Assembly (NCBI GenBank): GCA_900550475.1
Contig: URSA01000008.1
Coordinates: 62,001-126,000 of the forward strand
From: an uncultured Lachnospiraceae bacterium
GTDB taxonomy: Bacteria > Bacillota > Clostridia > Lachnospirales > Lachnospiraceae
Length of the DNA: 64,000 bases
Direction of reading: 5' to 3'
The number at the start of each line of letters is the position of its first letter. The first letter of the stretch is position 1. Position numbers and translations under genes: made by a program. Under the pieces are notes generated by a model, which had not been told where the DNA came from, did not search any database, and worked only from the letters and a program-made list of their open reading frames with translations. Positions 7,701 through 15,340 of this stretch are shown here, one piece after another.

Positions 7701-9512
7701 CCCTCCATTGTGGAGGAGAGATTGCAGAAGGAGCTGCATTCCATTATCACCAACGGATTTGCCGTGATGTATATTATTGCGCAGAAGCTGGTGTGGAAGT
7801 CGGTTGAGGACGGATATCTGGTAGGATCGAGAGGTTCCGTGGGTTCCTCGCTTGTGGCGTTCATGGCGGGAATCACGGAGGTTAATTCCCTGAGCGCCCA
7901 CTACCGGTGCGGCAAATGCTTCTATTATGATTTTGATTCGCCGGAGGTTAAGGCATTTGCGGGAAATGCGGGATGCGATATGCCGGACAAGATCTGCCCC
8001 AGGTGCGGGGAGAAGCTGATTAAGGACGGATTCGACATTCCTTTTGAAACCTTCCTCGGTTTCAAGGGAGACAAGGAACCGGATATCGACCTGAACTTTT
8101 CGGGAGAATACCAGAGTAAGGCGCACAAATACACCGAGGTGATCTTCGGCGCGGGACAGACCTTCCGTGCCGGTACGATTGCAACCCTGGCGGATAAAAC
8201 CGCATTCGGCTATGTGAAAAATTATTACGAGGAGAGGGGAATCCATAAGCGGACCAGCGAGATCAACAGAATCACGGTGGGGTGTACCGGTGTGCGGCGA
8301 AGCACGGGTCAGCATCCGGGCGGTATCATCGTGCTGCCCATGGGACAGGATATCAATTCCTTTACCCCGGTGCAGCACCCGGCGAACGATATGACCACGG
8401 ACATCATCACCACACACTTTGATTACCATTCCATCGATCACAACCTGCTTAAGCTGGATATTCTGGGGCACGATGATCCTACCATGATAAGAATGCTGCA
8501 GGATCTGACGGGAATTGATCCCACCAAGATTCCTCTGGACGATAAAGGGGTAATGTCCCTGTTCCAGAAAACGGACGCTTTGGGGATTACGCCAAGCCAG
8601 ATCAGCGGATGCCCTGTGGGTTCGTTGGGGATTCCGGAGTTCGGCACGGACTTTGTCATTCAGATGCTTCTGGACACAAAGCCGCAGCAGTTCTCGGATC
8701 TGATCCGCATTTCGGGTCTGGGTCACGGAACCGACGTGTGGCTGGGAAATGCGCAGACCCTGATCCTGAGCGGACAGGCGACCATTTCCACCGCAATCTG
8801 CTGTCGTGATGATATTATGATCTATCTGATCAATCAGGGAGTGGAGAGCTCGCTTTCCTTCACCATCATGGAGAGTGTGCGAAAAGGAAAGGGACTGAAG
8901 CCGGAGTGGGAGACTGCCATGAAGGAAAAGGATGTGCCGGACTGGTACATCTGGTCATGCAAAAAGATCAAGTACATGTTCCCGAAGGCGCACGCGGCGG
9001 CGTATGTTATGATGGCATGGCGTATCGCCTACTGTAAGATCAATTATCCGCAGGCGTACTATGCGGCCTATTTCAGTATCCGCGCAAAGGCGTTTTCCTA
9101 TGAACTGATGTGTCAGGGACAAACGCATCTGGAGGCGGTCATGGCGGATTACAAGAAGCGGGCGGATACACTGTCGAACAAGGAAAAGGACGCCTACGGT
9201 GATATGAAGATTGTGCAGGAGATGTATGCGAGAGGATTTGAATTTATACCCATCGACATTTTCAACGCCCAGTCCAGACTGTTTCAGATCGTGGACGGCA
9301 AGCTGATGCCTTCCCTGAACAGCATAGACGGTCTCGGAGAGAAAGCGGCTGACGCCATTGTGGAGGCGGCGAAGGACGGCCCGTTCTTGAGCAAGGATGA
9401 TTTCAGGCAGCGGACGAAGGTGAGCAAGACCATCATTGACCTGATGGACAGCCTGAATCTTCTCGGAAACCTGCCGGAATCCAACCAGATCAGCCTGTTT
9501 GACTTCGTGTGA
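4740..9512 (+). CDS. polC: DNA polymerase III subunit alpha, Gram-positive type PolC
   Basis: This 1590-residue protein is the replicative polymerase of low-GC Gram-positives. Domains in order: N-terminal region (1-195); a glycine-rich repeat linker (about 197-317); OB-fold (about 340-450, KIMNFDKREI); PHP domain beginning ELHCHTKMSDMDG (about 460) with ITDHGV (about 495), interrupted by a DEDDh 3'-5' exonuclease (FDIETTGFS, about 566; AHNASFDMSF); a zinc-binding stretch (CGKCF..CPRCGEK, about 1058-1095); and the catalytic palm with PDIDLNFSGEYQ (about 1110). The C-terminal LDSLNLLG-type region ends in the clamp-binding motif QISLFDFV. Typical PolC proteins are about 1430-1470 residues; the excess is mostly the Gly-rich linker. 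It overlaps ispG by 8 bases. Confidence 0.98.
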   Translation: MSKLFSEVFPTLKLDSQTGQQFEQVEVERVTSTTRRDYLRVYITSGHLIEKHAVRKIEEEIKKQLFPQAAMTVRVFEHFTLSAQYTPETLWEMYKESIHEEIREYDHVLYSALKGADIRFEEKGRMELAVPDSVLIRDKAEEMVRILEKIFNERCGILTTVALSYKEAAESRFEEESEQKIALQVAQISARLRGLEGEGNGGEPGGAQAENGYEGGNGSGQSGSGAGAGNGQNGSGAGAGGGQNGTGQSGSGAGAGNGQNGIGTGTGKGQYGAGAGTGSGKNGTGQSGAGNGQNGTGAGRGQGGFGQGRTAAGFDGNGKGFKRENGDFKRGIKRSDNPDVLYGRDFEEEAMKIEDVIGEMGEVVIRGKIMNFDKREIKNEKTILFFDVTDFSDTMTVKIFVPNAFVGELSDALKPGSFIKIKGIAMMDKFDHELTIGSIAGIKRIPDFTTSRMDTSVRKRVELHCHTKMSDMDGVSEAKDIVKRAYKWGHPAIAITDHGVVQGFTDANHVWDDLWGAEKKKRKENGEENPDKQDFFKVIYGVEAYLVDDLKEIVTGDKGQSLEETYVVFDIETTGFSPVNNRIIEIGAVKVRGTEILDRFSTFVNPKVPIPFEIEKLTGINDTMVADAPEITEVLPQFLAFCEDAVLVAHNASFDMSFIIENSVRQGYPTDYTYVDTMIISRVLLPHQNKHTLDALCKVFDISLENHHRAVDDAEATAHIFLKFLSMLREEKVTTLAELNTFAKPSVENISRLHPYHCIILAKNDLGRINLYRLISMSHLKYFNRQPKIPKSEVLKLRDGLIIGSACEAGELYRALLEGRADSDIARIVSFYDYLEIQPCGNNQFMIASPKHPNINSIEDIQEMNRKVVRLGEQFNKPVVATCDVHFLDPEDEVYRRIIMAGKGFDDADNQAPLFLRTTEEMLAEFAYLGDDKAEEIVITNTNLIADMIETIAPVRPDKCPPVIPDSDKTLTDICYNRAHELYGKELPSIVEERLQKELHSIITNGFAVMYIIAQKLVWKSVEDGYLVGSRGSVGSSLVAFMAGITEVNSLSAHYRCGKCFYYDFDSPEVKAFAGNAGCDMPDKICPRCGEKLIKDGFDIPFETFLGFKGDKEPDIDLNFSGEYQSKAHKYTEVIFGAGQTFRAGTIATLADKTAFGYVKNYYEERGIHKRTSEINRITVGCTGVRRSTGQHPGGIIVLPMGQDINSFTPVQHPANDMTTDIITTHFDYHSIDHNLLKLDILGHDDPTMIRMLQDLTGIDPTKIPLDDKGVMSLFQKTDALGITPSQISGCPVGSLGIPEFGTDFVIQMLLDTKPQQFSDLIRISGLGHGTDVWLGNAQTLILSGQATISTAICCRDDIMIYLINQGVESSLSFTIMESVRKGKGLKPEWETAMKEKDVPDWYIWSCKKIKYMFPKAHAAAYVMMAWRIAYCKINYPQAYYAAYFSIRAKAFSYELMCQGQTHLEAVMADYKKRADTLSNKEKDAYGDMKIVQEMYARGFEFIPIDIFNAQSRLFQIVDGKLMPSLNSIDGLGEKAADAIVEAAKDGPFLSKDDFRQRTKVSKTIIDLMDSLNLLGNLPESNQISLFDFV
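5329..5690 (+). repeat. Glycine-rich repeat linker inside polC
   Basis: About 120 codons of PolC consist of short Gly/Ala/Ser/Gln/Asn repeats such as GAGAGNGQNGSG, made from DNA repeats like AACGGACAGAACGGAAGCGG. The repeat length is a multiple of three, so the frame is kept. It sits between the N-terminal domain and the OB-fold, where PolC has a flexible junction. Confidence 0.85.
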
Positions 9513-9566
9513 CAGCAAATTTTTTGTATTGTTTAAAAAAAATATTCAATTTTTTAAAAAAAGTAC

Positions 9567-9595
9567 TTGCATTCTTTCGGTTTTTATATTACTAT
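9567..9595 (+). promoter_or_regulatory. Sigma-A-type promoter for tRNA-Glu
   Basis: TTGCAT (9567-9572), a 17-base spacer and TACTAT (9590-9595) lie 35 bases before the tRNA, in an AT-rich stretch after polC. Confidence 0.75.
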
Positions 9596-9629
9596 AAACG
9601 AGCAGAAGGAAAACAGATATAAAGACCGT

Positions 9630-9701
9630 GGCTTGTTGGTCAAGCGGTTAAGACGCCGCCCTCTCACGGCGGAAACAGGGGTTCGATTCCCCTACAAGCT
9701 G
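9630..9701 (+). tRNA. tRNA-Glu (anticodon CTC)
   Basis: A full cloverleaf can be drawn. The acceptor stem GGCTTGT pairs with ACAAGCT (one G-T pair at the end), the anticodon stem CCGCC/GGCGG encloses loop CTCTCAC with anticodon CTC, and the T-arm is GGGG-TTCGATT-CCCC. It reads GAG codons. The 3' CCA is not encoded. It has its own promoter and terminator and stands alone between polC and a convergent regulator gene. Confidence 0.95.
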
Positions 9702-9730
9702 TTGACTATTTGAAAGAATAGCCCAACCCG

Positions 9731-9763
9731 AAAAAACAGAAACCGAAAGGTTTCTGTTTTTTT
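9731..9763. terminator. Bidirectional intrinsic terminator
   Basis: AACAGAAACC-GAAA-GGTTTCTGTT forms a perfect stem with an A-run before and a T-run after. It can end the tRNA transcript on the plus strand and the DtxR-family gene on the minus strand. Confidence 0.9.
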
Positions 9764-9791
9764 GCGTTTATGGGTGAGCGAAATAAGAAAC

Positions 9792-10154
9792 TCACCCCAT
9801 GATGTGCTTTTTGAGGGCATCAAAGCTCTTACGGCTGATGTCGTGCTCAATGCGGCAGGCATCCTCGGTGGCGGTGGTCTCGTCCACGCCAAGCTGTATC
9901 AGCCAGGAGGAGAGGAGCTTATGACGCTCGTAGATGGTGTCGGCGATCTCTTTTCCCTTTTCGGTCAGGTAGATGTAGCCCTGATCGGTCATGGTGATAT
10001 ATCCGTCCTCCCGCAGGTGCTTCATGGCAACACTGATGCTGGATTTCTTGAAATTCATTTCCGTGGCGATGTCCACGGAACGGACCACCGGAAGGCGTTC
10101 ACTCAATATCAGTATGGTCTCGAGGTAATCCTCAGCAGATTCTCTTATCTTCAT
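9792..10154 (-). CDS. DtxR/MntR-family metal-dependent transcriptional regulator
   Basis: The protein has 120 residues, with an N-terminal winged helix-turn-helix (about 1-65; RSVDIATEMNFKKSSISVAMKHLREDGYI) and a helical dimerisation/metal-binding region (about 70-120) with YERHKLLSSWLIQLG and the metal-ligand-like ACRIEHDIS. It lacks an SH3-like third domain, as in MntR-type members, and is a little shorter than MntR (142). Such proteins bind Fe(II) or Mn(II) and repress uptake or homeostasis genes. It is divergent from an Fe-S assembly pair, so iron sensing is a reasonable guess. It could autoregulate through the palindrome at 10177-10192. Confidence 0.9.
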   Translation of the reverse strand: MKIRESAEDYLETILILSERLPVVRSVDIATEMNFKKSSISVAMKHLREDGYITMTDQGYIYLTEKGKEIADTIYERHKLLSSWLIQLGVDETTATEDACRIEHDISRKSFDALKKHIMG

Positions 10155-10176
10155 AATGGGTTCTCCTGCTTCATGT

Positions 10177-10192
10177 CAATAGGTACATATTG
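10177..10192. promoter_or_regulatory. Possible operator of the DtxR-family regulator
   Basis: CAATA-GGTACA-TATTG is an imperfect palindrome just upstream of the regulator start and next to a minus-strand TATAAT (10196-10201). Its position fits autoregulation, but no consensus for this subfamily is known to me. Confidence 0.4.
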
Positions 10193-10285
10193 GTTATTAT
10201 AGCACAAGTGTTTCCAAAAAAAAATGAAAATCTTTTTGGAATGGGAGCTTTTGGGTTAGAATAAAGGCAGGAAATTCAATTTTTG

Positions 10286-10313
10286 TTGAAATTTTCATGG
10301 GACATGGTATGAT
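10286..10313 (+). promoter_or_regulatory. Promoter of the Fe-S assembly pair
   Basis: TTGAAA (10286-10291), a 16-base spacer and TATGAT (10308-10313) lie about 40 bases before the ATPase gene start. Confidence 0.55.
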
Positions 10314-10354
10314 AAGTTAGTGGTTTCTAAGTTTTGGAAAAAGGAGACAGATTT

Positions 10355-11077
10355 ATGCTGCGTGCAGAACATCTTTCCTTTTCGGTGACGGAAGAGGGAA
10401 AGAAAAGAACGATTATAGATGATATATCCTTTGAGGTGGAGCCGGGCGAGATGCTGGTGATTACCGGACCGAACGGCAGCGGGAAGTCCACGCTGGTCAA
10501 ACTGCTCATGGGAATCGAACCGGCGGATCAGGGACGGATCTTTTTGGATACGAAGGAGATCACCGGGCTTGAGATCGATGAACGTGCGAAGGCGGGGCTT
10601 GGCTATGCTTTCCAGCAGCCGCCGAGATTTAAGGGTATGACGGTGAAAAAGCTGTTGTCGCTTGCCTCCGGCGGAGCGCTTGACGAGGCTTGCTGCTGCG
10701 AACTGCTCTCCGGCGTGGGACTGTGCGCAAGGGAATATCTGAACAGGCAGGTGGATGATACGCTCTCCGGCGGTGAGATGAAGAGAATCGAAATTGCAAC
10801 GGTGCTTGCGGGACAGCACAAGGTATGCCTGTTTGACGAGCCGGAGGCGGGGATCGATCTCTGGAGTTTTTCCATGCTGGTCAAGCAGTTTGAGAAGATA
10901 CACAAGGAAAAGAAGGAGAGCATCATCGTGATTTCCCATCAGGAGAAGCTGATCAACATGGCGGACCGCATTATGCTACTGCGCGACGGGAAGGTGGAAA
11001 AGATCGGAAAAGGCGGGGAGATCGCGCCCCAGTTGTTTTCCTGCGGCGGTGCGTTTGGTTGTAACAAGGCGGACTAG
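10355..11077 (+). CDS. SufC/SmsC-like Fe-S cluster assembly ATPase
   Basis: This 240-residue ABC ATPase without membrane segments resembles SufC. Walker A is GPNGSGKST (38-46), the signature is LSGGEMKR (about 136) and Walker B is CLFDEPEAGID (about 158). LSGGEMKRIE followed by DEPEAGID is typical of SufC-type proteins. AAGGAG lies 8 bases before ATG 10355; an upstream in-frame TTG is less likely. The next gene is a short SufB/SufD-like protein, and no sufS, sufU, sufD or full-length sufB is present. This matches the two-gene SUF-like minimal system (SMS), thought to be an ancestral Fe-S machine in anaerobes. A generic ABC ATPase is the alternative, but the partner argues against it. Confidence 0.9.
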   Translation: MLRAEHLSFSVTEEGKKRTIIDDISFEVEPGEMLVITGPNGSGKSTLVKLLMGIEPADQGRIFLDTKEITGLEIDERAKAGLGYAFQQPPRFKGMTVKKLLSLASGGALDEACCCELLSGVGLCAREYLNRQVDDTLSGGEMKRIEIATVLAGQHKVCLFDEPEAGIDLWSFSMLVKQFEKIHKEKKESIIVISHQEKLINMADRIMLLRDGKVEKIGKGGEIAPQLFSCGGAFGCNKAD

Positions 11078-11106
11078 AGAATAAGATAAATCATATGGAG
11101 ATAACA

Positions 11107-12033
11107 ATGGAAATCGATCAGGTAACACAGGGAGTGTTAAAACAGATAGACGACAGCGGCTTTAAGCAGGAGGGTGCATACAATCTGCGGTATAACGGGT
11201 ACGCGCTCTGCCACGGCGACTCGGAGCATATCAAGATAAAGAAGCGCGAGGACGGCAATTCCGGGATCAATGTGTATATCAGCGGACAGACTCAGGGAGA
11301 GGAAGTGCATATTCCCGTGGTGATTTCCTCGTCCGGCATGAAGGATGTGGTATACAACGACTTTTATGTGGAGGAAGGGGCCAGAGTGACGATCGTGGCA
11401 GGCTGCGGTATTCACAATGCGGGCTGCAACGAGAGCAGACATGACGGCATCCACACCTTCCATGTGGGACGCGGCGCGGAAGTGACCTACACGGAAAAGC
11501 ACTACGGGGAAGGAGAGGGAACCGGGGCTCGCATACTGAATCCCGTAACGAAGGTCATTCTGGAGGAAAACGCGATTTTTACGCTAGACACGGCACAGAT
11601 CAAGGGCGTGGATTCCACTGTGCGGGAGACCGAGGTGGAGATGGGAGCCGGAGCCAGACTTTTCGTGACCGAGCGTCTGATGACCCACGACAAGCAGACG
11701 GCAGTCTCAAACATGGATGTCTGCCTGAACGGTGAGGGCAGCAGCGCCCAGATCGTCTCAAGATCTGTGGCAAAGGGGGAGTCTGTGCAGACCTTCCATC
11801 CCCGGGCAATCGGAAATGCTGGATGCCACGCGCACATACAGTGCGATTCCATCATTATGGAGAGGGCGAGAGTGTCCTCTATCCCGGAGATCAATGCCAA
11901 TCATATTGACGCGGCAATCATCCATGAGGCTGCCATCGGAAGGATCAACAGCGACCAGATCATGAAGCTGCGGACGCTGGGGCTGTCTCAGGAGGAGGCG
12001 GAGAGCGTCATTGTGGAGGCGTTCCTGAATTAG
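11107..12033 (+). CDS. SufB/SufD-family (SmsB-like) Fe-S scaffold protein
   Basis: This 308-residue SufBD-type beta-helix protein is far shorter than SufB (about 470). It contains IVAGCGIHNAGCNESRHDGIHTF (residues about 96-120) with conserved Cys and His, and a C-terminal segment HEAAIGRINSDQIMKLRTLGLSQEEAE that matches the conserved SufB/SufD C-terminus. With the ATPase just upstream it would form the SmsC2B2-type scaffold complex that assembles Fe-S clusters in the cytoplasm. Start ATG 11107 is preferred over 11095 because GGAG lies 6 bases before it. The gap to the ATPase gene is under 30 bases, so this is one operon. Confidence 0.9.
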   Translation: MEIDQVTQGVLKQIDDSGFKQEGAYNLRYNGYALCHGDSEHIKIKKREDGNSGINVYISGQTQGEEVHIPVVISSSGMKDVVYNDFYVEEGARVTIVAGCGIHNAGCNESRHDGIHTFHVGRGAEVTYTEKHYGEGEGTGARILNPVTKVILEENAIFTLDTAQIKGVDSTVRETEVEMGAGARLFVTERLMTHDKQTAVSNMDVCLNGEGSSAQIVSRSVAKGESVQTFHPRAIGNAGCHAHIQCDSIIMERARVSSIPEINANHIDAAIIHEAAIGRINSDQIMKLRTLGLSQEEAESVIVEAFLN

Positions 12034-12123
12034 AATCCCTTGCGTAATTTTGCGTTTTGGTCTTTCGTAAGCGGAAGATATATGATATAATCACACTTAA
12101 ATATGTGAAGGAGGAGATCGGTG

Positions 12124-13113
12124 ATGGCAGAGAGAGATGCACAGCCGGCTGCAAGGCGGAGAAGGGTGCAGCTTTTGAAGCGTATCATCATCGCCACGCT
12201 GATCACGGCAATTGCGGTTCCGGTGGTTCTGTGTGTTGTCCTGTTTTGCAGGATGCATCTTCTGGAGAACCGGATCGCGGTGCTGACGGAGCAGGTCGCC
12301 TTTTTTTCGGAGTCCGCGAGGACGGAAAACACCGAGATTGCCGAAGATAACGTTCCCGGGCAGAACACGCCCGGCACGGCGGATGCGCCAAAGGAAGATC
12401 CCGGCGCGGAGGGACAGCCGGACGGGGTAGAGGAGCAGGCTGCGGATGGAACAGAGCCTGTCCGGACGAGAAAGGTGTATCTGACCTTTGATGACGGGCC
12501 CAGCTCCAACACGGACGACATACTGGATATTCTGGCGGCATACGATGTGAAGGCTACCTTCTTTGTGGTCGGCAAGGAGGGGGAGTGGGCGGAGAAGGCA
12601 TATCGCCGCATTGTAGCCGAGGGACATACGCTGGGAATGCATTCCTACACCCATGAGTACAGCACAGTCTACGCTTCCGAGGAGGCCTTTACGGAGGATC
12701 TGAACCGGCTGCGGGATTATCTGCGCGAGGTGACGGGAGTGGAGTGCGCTTACTACCGATTTCCGGGAGGCAGCTCCAACCGGGTGAGCGACATGGATAT
12801 GCATGTGCTGATAGACTGTCTCTATGAGCAGGAGATTACTTATTTTGACTGGAATGTGTCCTCGCAGGATGCTTCCAATCCGGTGCCGGATGCGGACACC
12901 ATATTGCAAAACTGCCTTGAGGGGATCGCAAAGCACCACGGAACCGTAGTTGTGCTGATGCATGATGCGGCGTCAAAGGGGTCTACGGTGGAGGTGCTGC
13001 CCGCGCTGATCGAGGCTGTTCAGGCTATGGAGGATACGGAGCTGTTGCCGATTACGGAGGATACAGTGCCCGTTCAGCATATCAAAAAAACACAAGACGA
13101 AACGGAGGAGTAA
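12124..13113 (+). CDS. Membrane-anchored polysaccharide deacetylase (NodB domain)
   Basis: The protein has 329 residues. A basic N-terminus is followed by a membrane segment (about 20-42), an acidic low-complexity linker and a NodB domain (about 115-310). Motifs: TFDDGP (catalytic base and metal Asp), HSYTHEY (metal His pair), YRFPGG, DWNVSSQD and VVLMHDA. These enzymes remove N-acetyl groups from peptidoglycan or other cell-surface glycans. A GTG at 12121 is an alternative start; GGAGGAGA suits ATG 12124 better. It lies 4 bases before the bactofilin gene, so the two are co-expressed and may share a cell-wall role. Confidence 0.93.
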   Translation: MAERDAQPAARRRRVQLLKRIIIATLITAIAVPVVLCVVLFCRMHLLENRIAVLTEQVAFFSESARTENTEIAEDNVPGQNTPGTADAPKEDPGAEGQPDGVEEQAADGTEPVRTRKVYLTFDDGPSSNTDDILDILAAYDVKATFFVVGKEGEWAEKAYRRIVAEGHTLGMHSYTHEYSTVYASEEAFTEDLNRLRDYLREVTGVECAYYRFPGGSSNRVSDMDMHVLIDCLYEQEITYFDWNVSSQDASNPVPDADTILQNCLEGIAKHHGTVVVLMHDAASKGSTVEVLPALIEAVQAMEDTELLPITEDTVPVQHIKKTQDETEE

Positions 13114-13117
13114 TGGC

Positions 13118-13930
13118 ATGGGTTTTTTCTCGGAGTTGAAAGAGGACCTGTCACAGGCTGTCAATGAACTGATGCCGGAGGAAGCGGAGAACGCGGAGGC
13201 GGCAAAGGAGAAGGAAGCAGAAAACGAAGAGCTTCAGCCTGCTGCAGAGCATGCGGCGGACGAAGAGGCGGCTTCGGAGCGTGCGGATGATATGGCACAG
13301 CTCGACGCAATGCTTGCAAATGTAGATTCCATCAAGTTACCTGAGGAAGATACAGAGGAGGCACAGGAGCCGGAAACGGATCTTGAGACCAGTATCAGAG
13401 AGGCATTCGGAGAAAAGGAAGAGAAAAAAGAGGTGACAAGAATGGAAGTACAGACGAGAAGCGCGTCGGATGAGACAGCACTCATCACGGCAGGCATGGT
13501 TGTGACGGGAGACGTTGCATCGGAAGGATCTATGGAGCTTGTAGGAACGGTGAACGGAAACATTTCCATTCTCGGCAAGCTGAACATTACGGGAACGATC
13601 AACGGCAATTCCAAGGCTGCGGAGATTTTTGCCGACAATGCAAAGATTACCGGAGAGGTAGTCAGTGAAGGGGCTGTAAAGATTGGACAGAGCTCCGTTA
13701 TTATCGGCAACATTTCGGCAAAGAGCGCAGTGATCGCAGGTGCGGTCAAGGGAGATATCGACGTACACGGCCCTGTTGTGCTGGATGCGTCTGCAATTGT
13801 GATGGGCAACATCAAGTCCAAAGCTGTCCAGATCAACAACGGTGCGGTGATCGAGGGTATGTGCTCCCAGTGCTATGCGGATGTCAACCCCACATCATTC
13901 TTTGACGAGTACAAAAAGGGAAAGAAATAA
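13118..13930 (+). CDS. Bactofilin-family polymer-forming protein with acidic N-terminal extension
   Basis: The protein has 270 residues. The C-terminal half (about 115-245) is a bactofilin beta-helix with repeating turns such as VTGDVASEGSMELVGTVNGNI and VSEGAVKIGQSSVIIGNIS. The first about 110 residues are an unusual Glu/Ala-rich extension, probably disordered or helical. Bactofilins are usually 100-200 residues and self-assemble without nucleotide into filaments that place cell-wall enzymes. Pairing with the deacetylase just upstream suggests it could localise or scaffold that enzyme (inference). GGAGGAG sits 7 bases before ATG 13118. Confidence 0.88.
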   Translation: MGFFSELKEDLSQAVNELMPEEAENAEAAKEKEAENEELQPAAEHAADEEAASERADDMAQLDAMLANVDSIKLPEEDTEEAQEPETDLETSIREAFGEKEEKKEVTRMEVQTRSASDETALITAGMVVTGDVASEGSMELVGTVNGNISILGKLNITGTINGNSKAAEIFADNAKITGEVVSEGAVKIGQSSVIIGNISAKSAVIAGAVKGDIDVHGPVVLDASAIVMGNIKSKAVQINNGAVIEGMCSQCYADVNPTSFFDEYKKGKK

Positions 13931-13957
13931 ACAGATCAGGACAAGGAGAGAAATCCC

Positions 13958-14653
13958 ATGCGCAGAATTTTGTTGAAGTTGAGCGGAGAAGCGCTCGCAG
14001 GCGACAAGCATACCGGCTTTGACGAGGAGACGGTGCGGGGCGTTGCCCTGCAGGTAAAACAGCTCGTTGACGCAGGCTATGAGATCGGCGTTGTAACAGG
14101 AGGCGGCAATTTCTGGAGAGGGCGCTCCAGCGAAAATATCGACCGTACCAAGGCGGACCAGATCGGGATGCTTGCCACGGTTATGAACTGCATCTATGTA
14201 TCGGAGATTTTCCGTTCCGTTGGCATGATGACCGCCATTCTCACTCCGTTTGAGTGCGGCTCCTTTACAAAATTGTTCTCCAAGGATCGGGCGAACAAAT
14301 ATTTTGCAAAGGGTATGGTCGTATTCTTTGCGGGAGGAACCGGGCACCCCTATTTCTCCACGGATACGGGTGTTGTGCTTCGGGCGGTTGAAGTGGATGC
14401 GGATGCCATCCTGCTTGCCAAGTCCATAGACGGCGTATATGATGCAGATCCCGCGAAGGTGCCGGACGCCAAGAAATACGACGAGGTTTCCATCGACGAA
14501 GTGATCGCAAAGAATCTTCAGGTGGTGGATATGACAGCCTCCATACTTGCAAGGGACAACAAGATGCCCATGCTGGTATTCGGGCTGAACGAGAAAGACA
14601 GTATCGTAAATACTGTGAAAGGAAATTTCACCGGAACGAGAGTAACAGTGTAG
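13958..14653 (+). CDS. pyrH: UMP kinase
   Basis: This 231-residue amino-acid-kinase-fold protein phosphorylates UMP to UDP. It has LLKLSGEALAGDK at the N-terminus, VTGGGNFWRGR (about 48) and a C-terminal MPMLVFGLNEKDSIVN. It heads the conserved block pyrH-frr-uppS-cdsA-dxr-rseP. AGGAGAG precedes the ATG. Confidence 0.97.
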   Translation: MRRILLKLSGEALAGDKHTGFDEETVRGVALQVKQLVDAGYEIGVVTGGGNFWRGRSSENIDRTKADQIGMLATVMNCIYVSEIFRSVGMMTAILTPFECGSFTKLFSKDRANKYFAKGMVVFFAGGTGHPYFSTDTGVVLRAVEVDADAILLAKSIDGVYDADPAKVPDAKKYDEVSIDEVIAKNLQVVDMTASILARDNKMPMLVFGLNEKDSIVNTVKGNFTGTRVTV

Positions 14654-14693
14654 AGAGCCGATTGCAGACGCGGACGGCAGAATGTGAGGAAAC

Positions 14694-15245
14694 ATGGACG
14701 AGAGAATCAGTGTATACGATGAAAAAATGAAGAAGGCTTATGAGTTTCTGGCGGCGGACTATGCGGCAATCCGTGCAGGACGCGCGAACCCGCATGTGCT
14801 GGATAAGCTGAAGGTAGACTATTACGGTACGCCGACCCCCATTCAGCAGGTGGGAAATATTACGGTTCCCGAGGCGCGGATCATCCAGATCGCACCGTGG
14901 GAAAAGACCCTGATCAAAGCGATTGAGAAGGCAATCCTTACCTCCGATATCGGAATCACGCCCTCCAACGACGGCGCGGTGATCAGACTGGTGTTCCCGG
15001 AGCTGACCGAGGAGAGAAGAAAGGATCTGGTAAAAGAGGTCAAGAAGAAGGGTGAGGAGGCAAAGGTTGCGGTTCGCAATATCAGACGTGACGGCAACGA
15101 TGCATTCAAGAAACTGGCAAAGGCAGATGTTTCCGAGGACGAAGTGAAGCAGCTTGAGGATACGCTTCAGAAGCAGACCGACAAGTATATCAAGGATATT
15201 GATGCGCTGATTGAGACGAAATCCAAGGAGATTATGACCGTATAA
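14694..15245 (+). CDS. frr: Ribosome recycling factor
   Basis: This 183-residue protein splits post-termination ribosomes with EF-G. It has the family features RAGRANPHVLDKLKVDYYG near 25-45, PLN-type loop NITVPEARIIQIAPWE and a C-terminal helical DTLQKQTDKYIKDIDALIETKSKEIM. The length is normal (about 185). It lies 40 bases after pyrH. Confidence 0.98.
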   Translation: MDERISVYDEKMKKAYEFLAADYAAIRAGRANPHVLDKLKVDYYGTPTPIQQVGNITVPEARIIQIAPWEKTLIKAIEKAILTSDIGITPSNDGAVIRLVFPELTEERRKDLVKEVKKKGEEAKVAVRNIRRDGNDAFKKLAKADVSEDEVKQLEDTLQKQTDKYIKDIDALIETKSKEIMTV

Positions 15246-15340
15246 TCAGGAATTTCACAGTAATTTCCGAAATGAGGGCGGGTCCGCGGACCTGCCCTTC
15301 AGTCAATCAGGCAACAGAGCCGATTACGGAAGGACAGGGT

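Noticed and set aside
7284..8726. 480-codon minus-strand open frame inside polC
   Set aside because: It is a shadow of the polC reading frame with His/Arg/Leu-rich composition and no family motifs.
9717..9792. Attachment site or integration remnant 3' of tRNA-Glu
   Set aside because: tRNA genes are common integration sites, but the 3' flank holds only a terminator and a normal regulator gene, with no integrase or repeated tRNA end.
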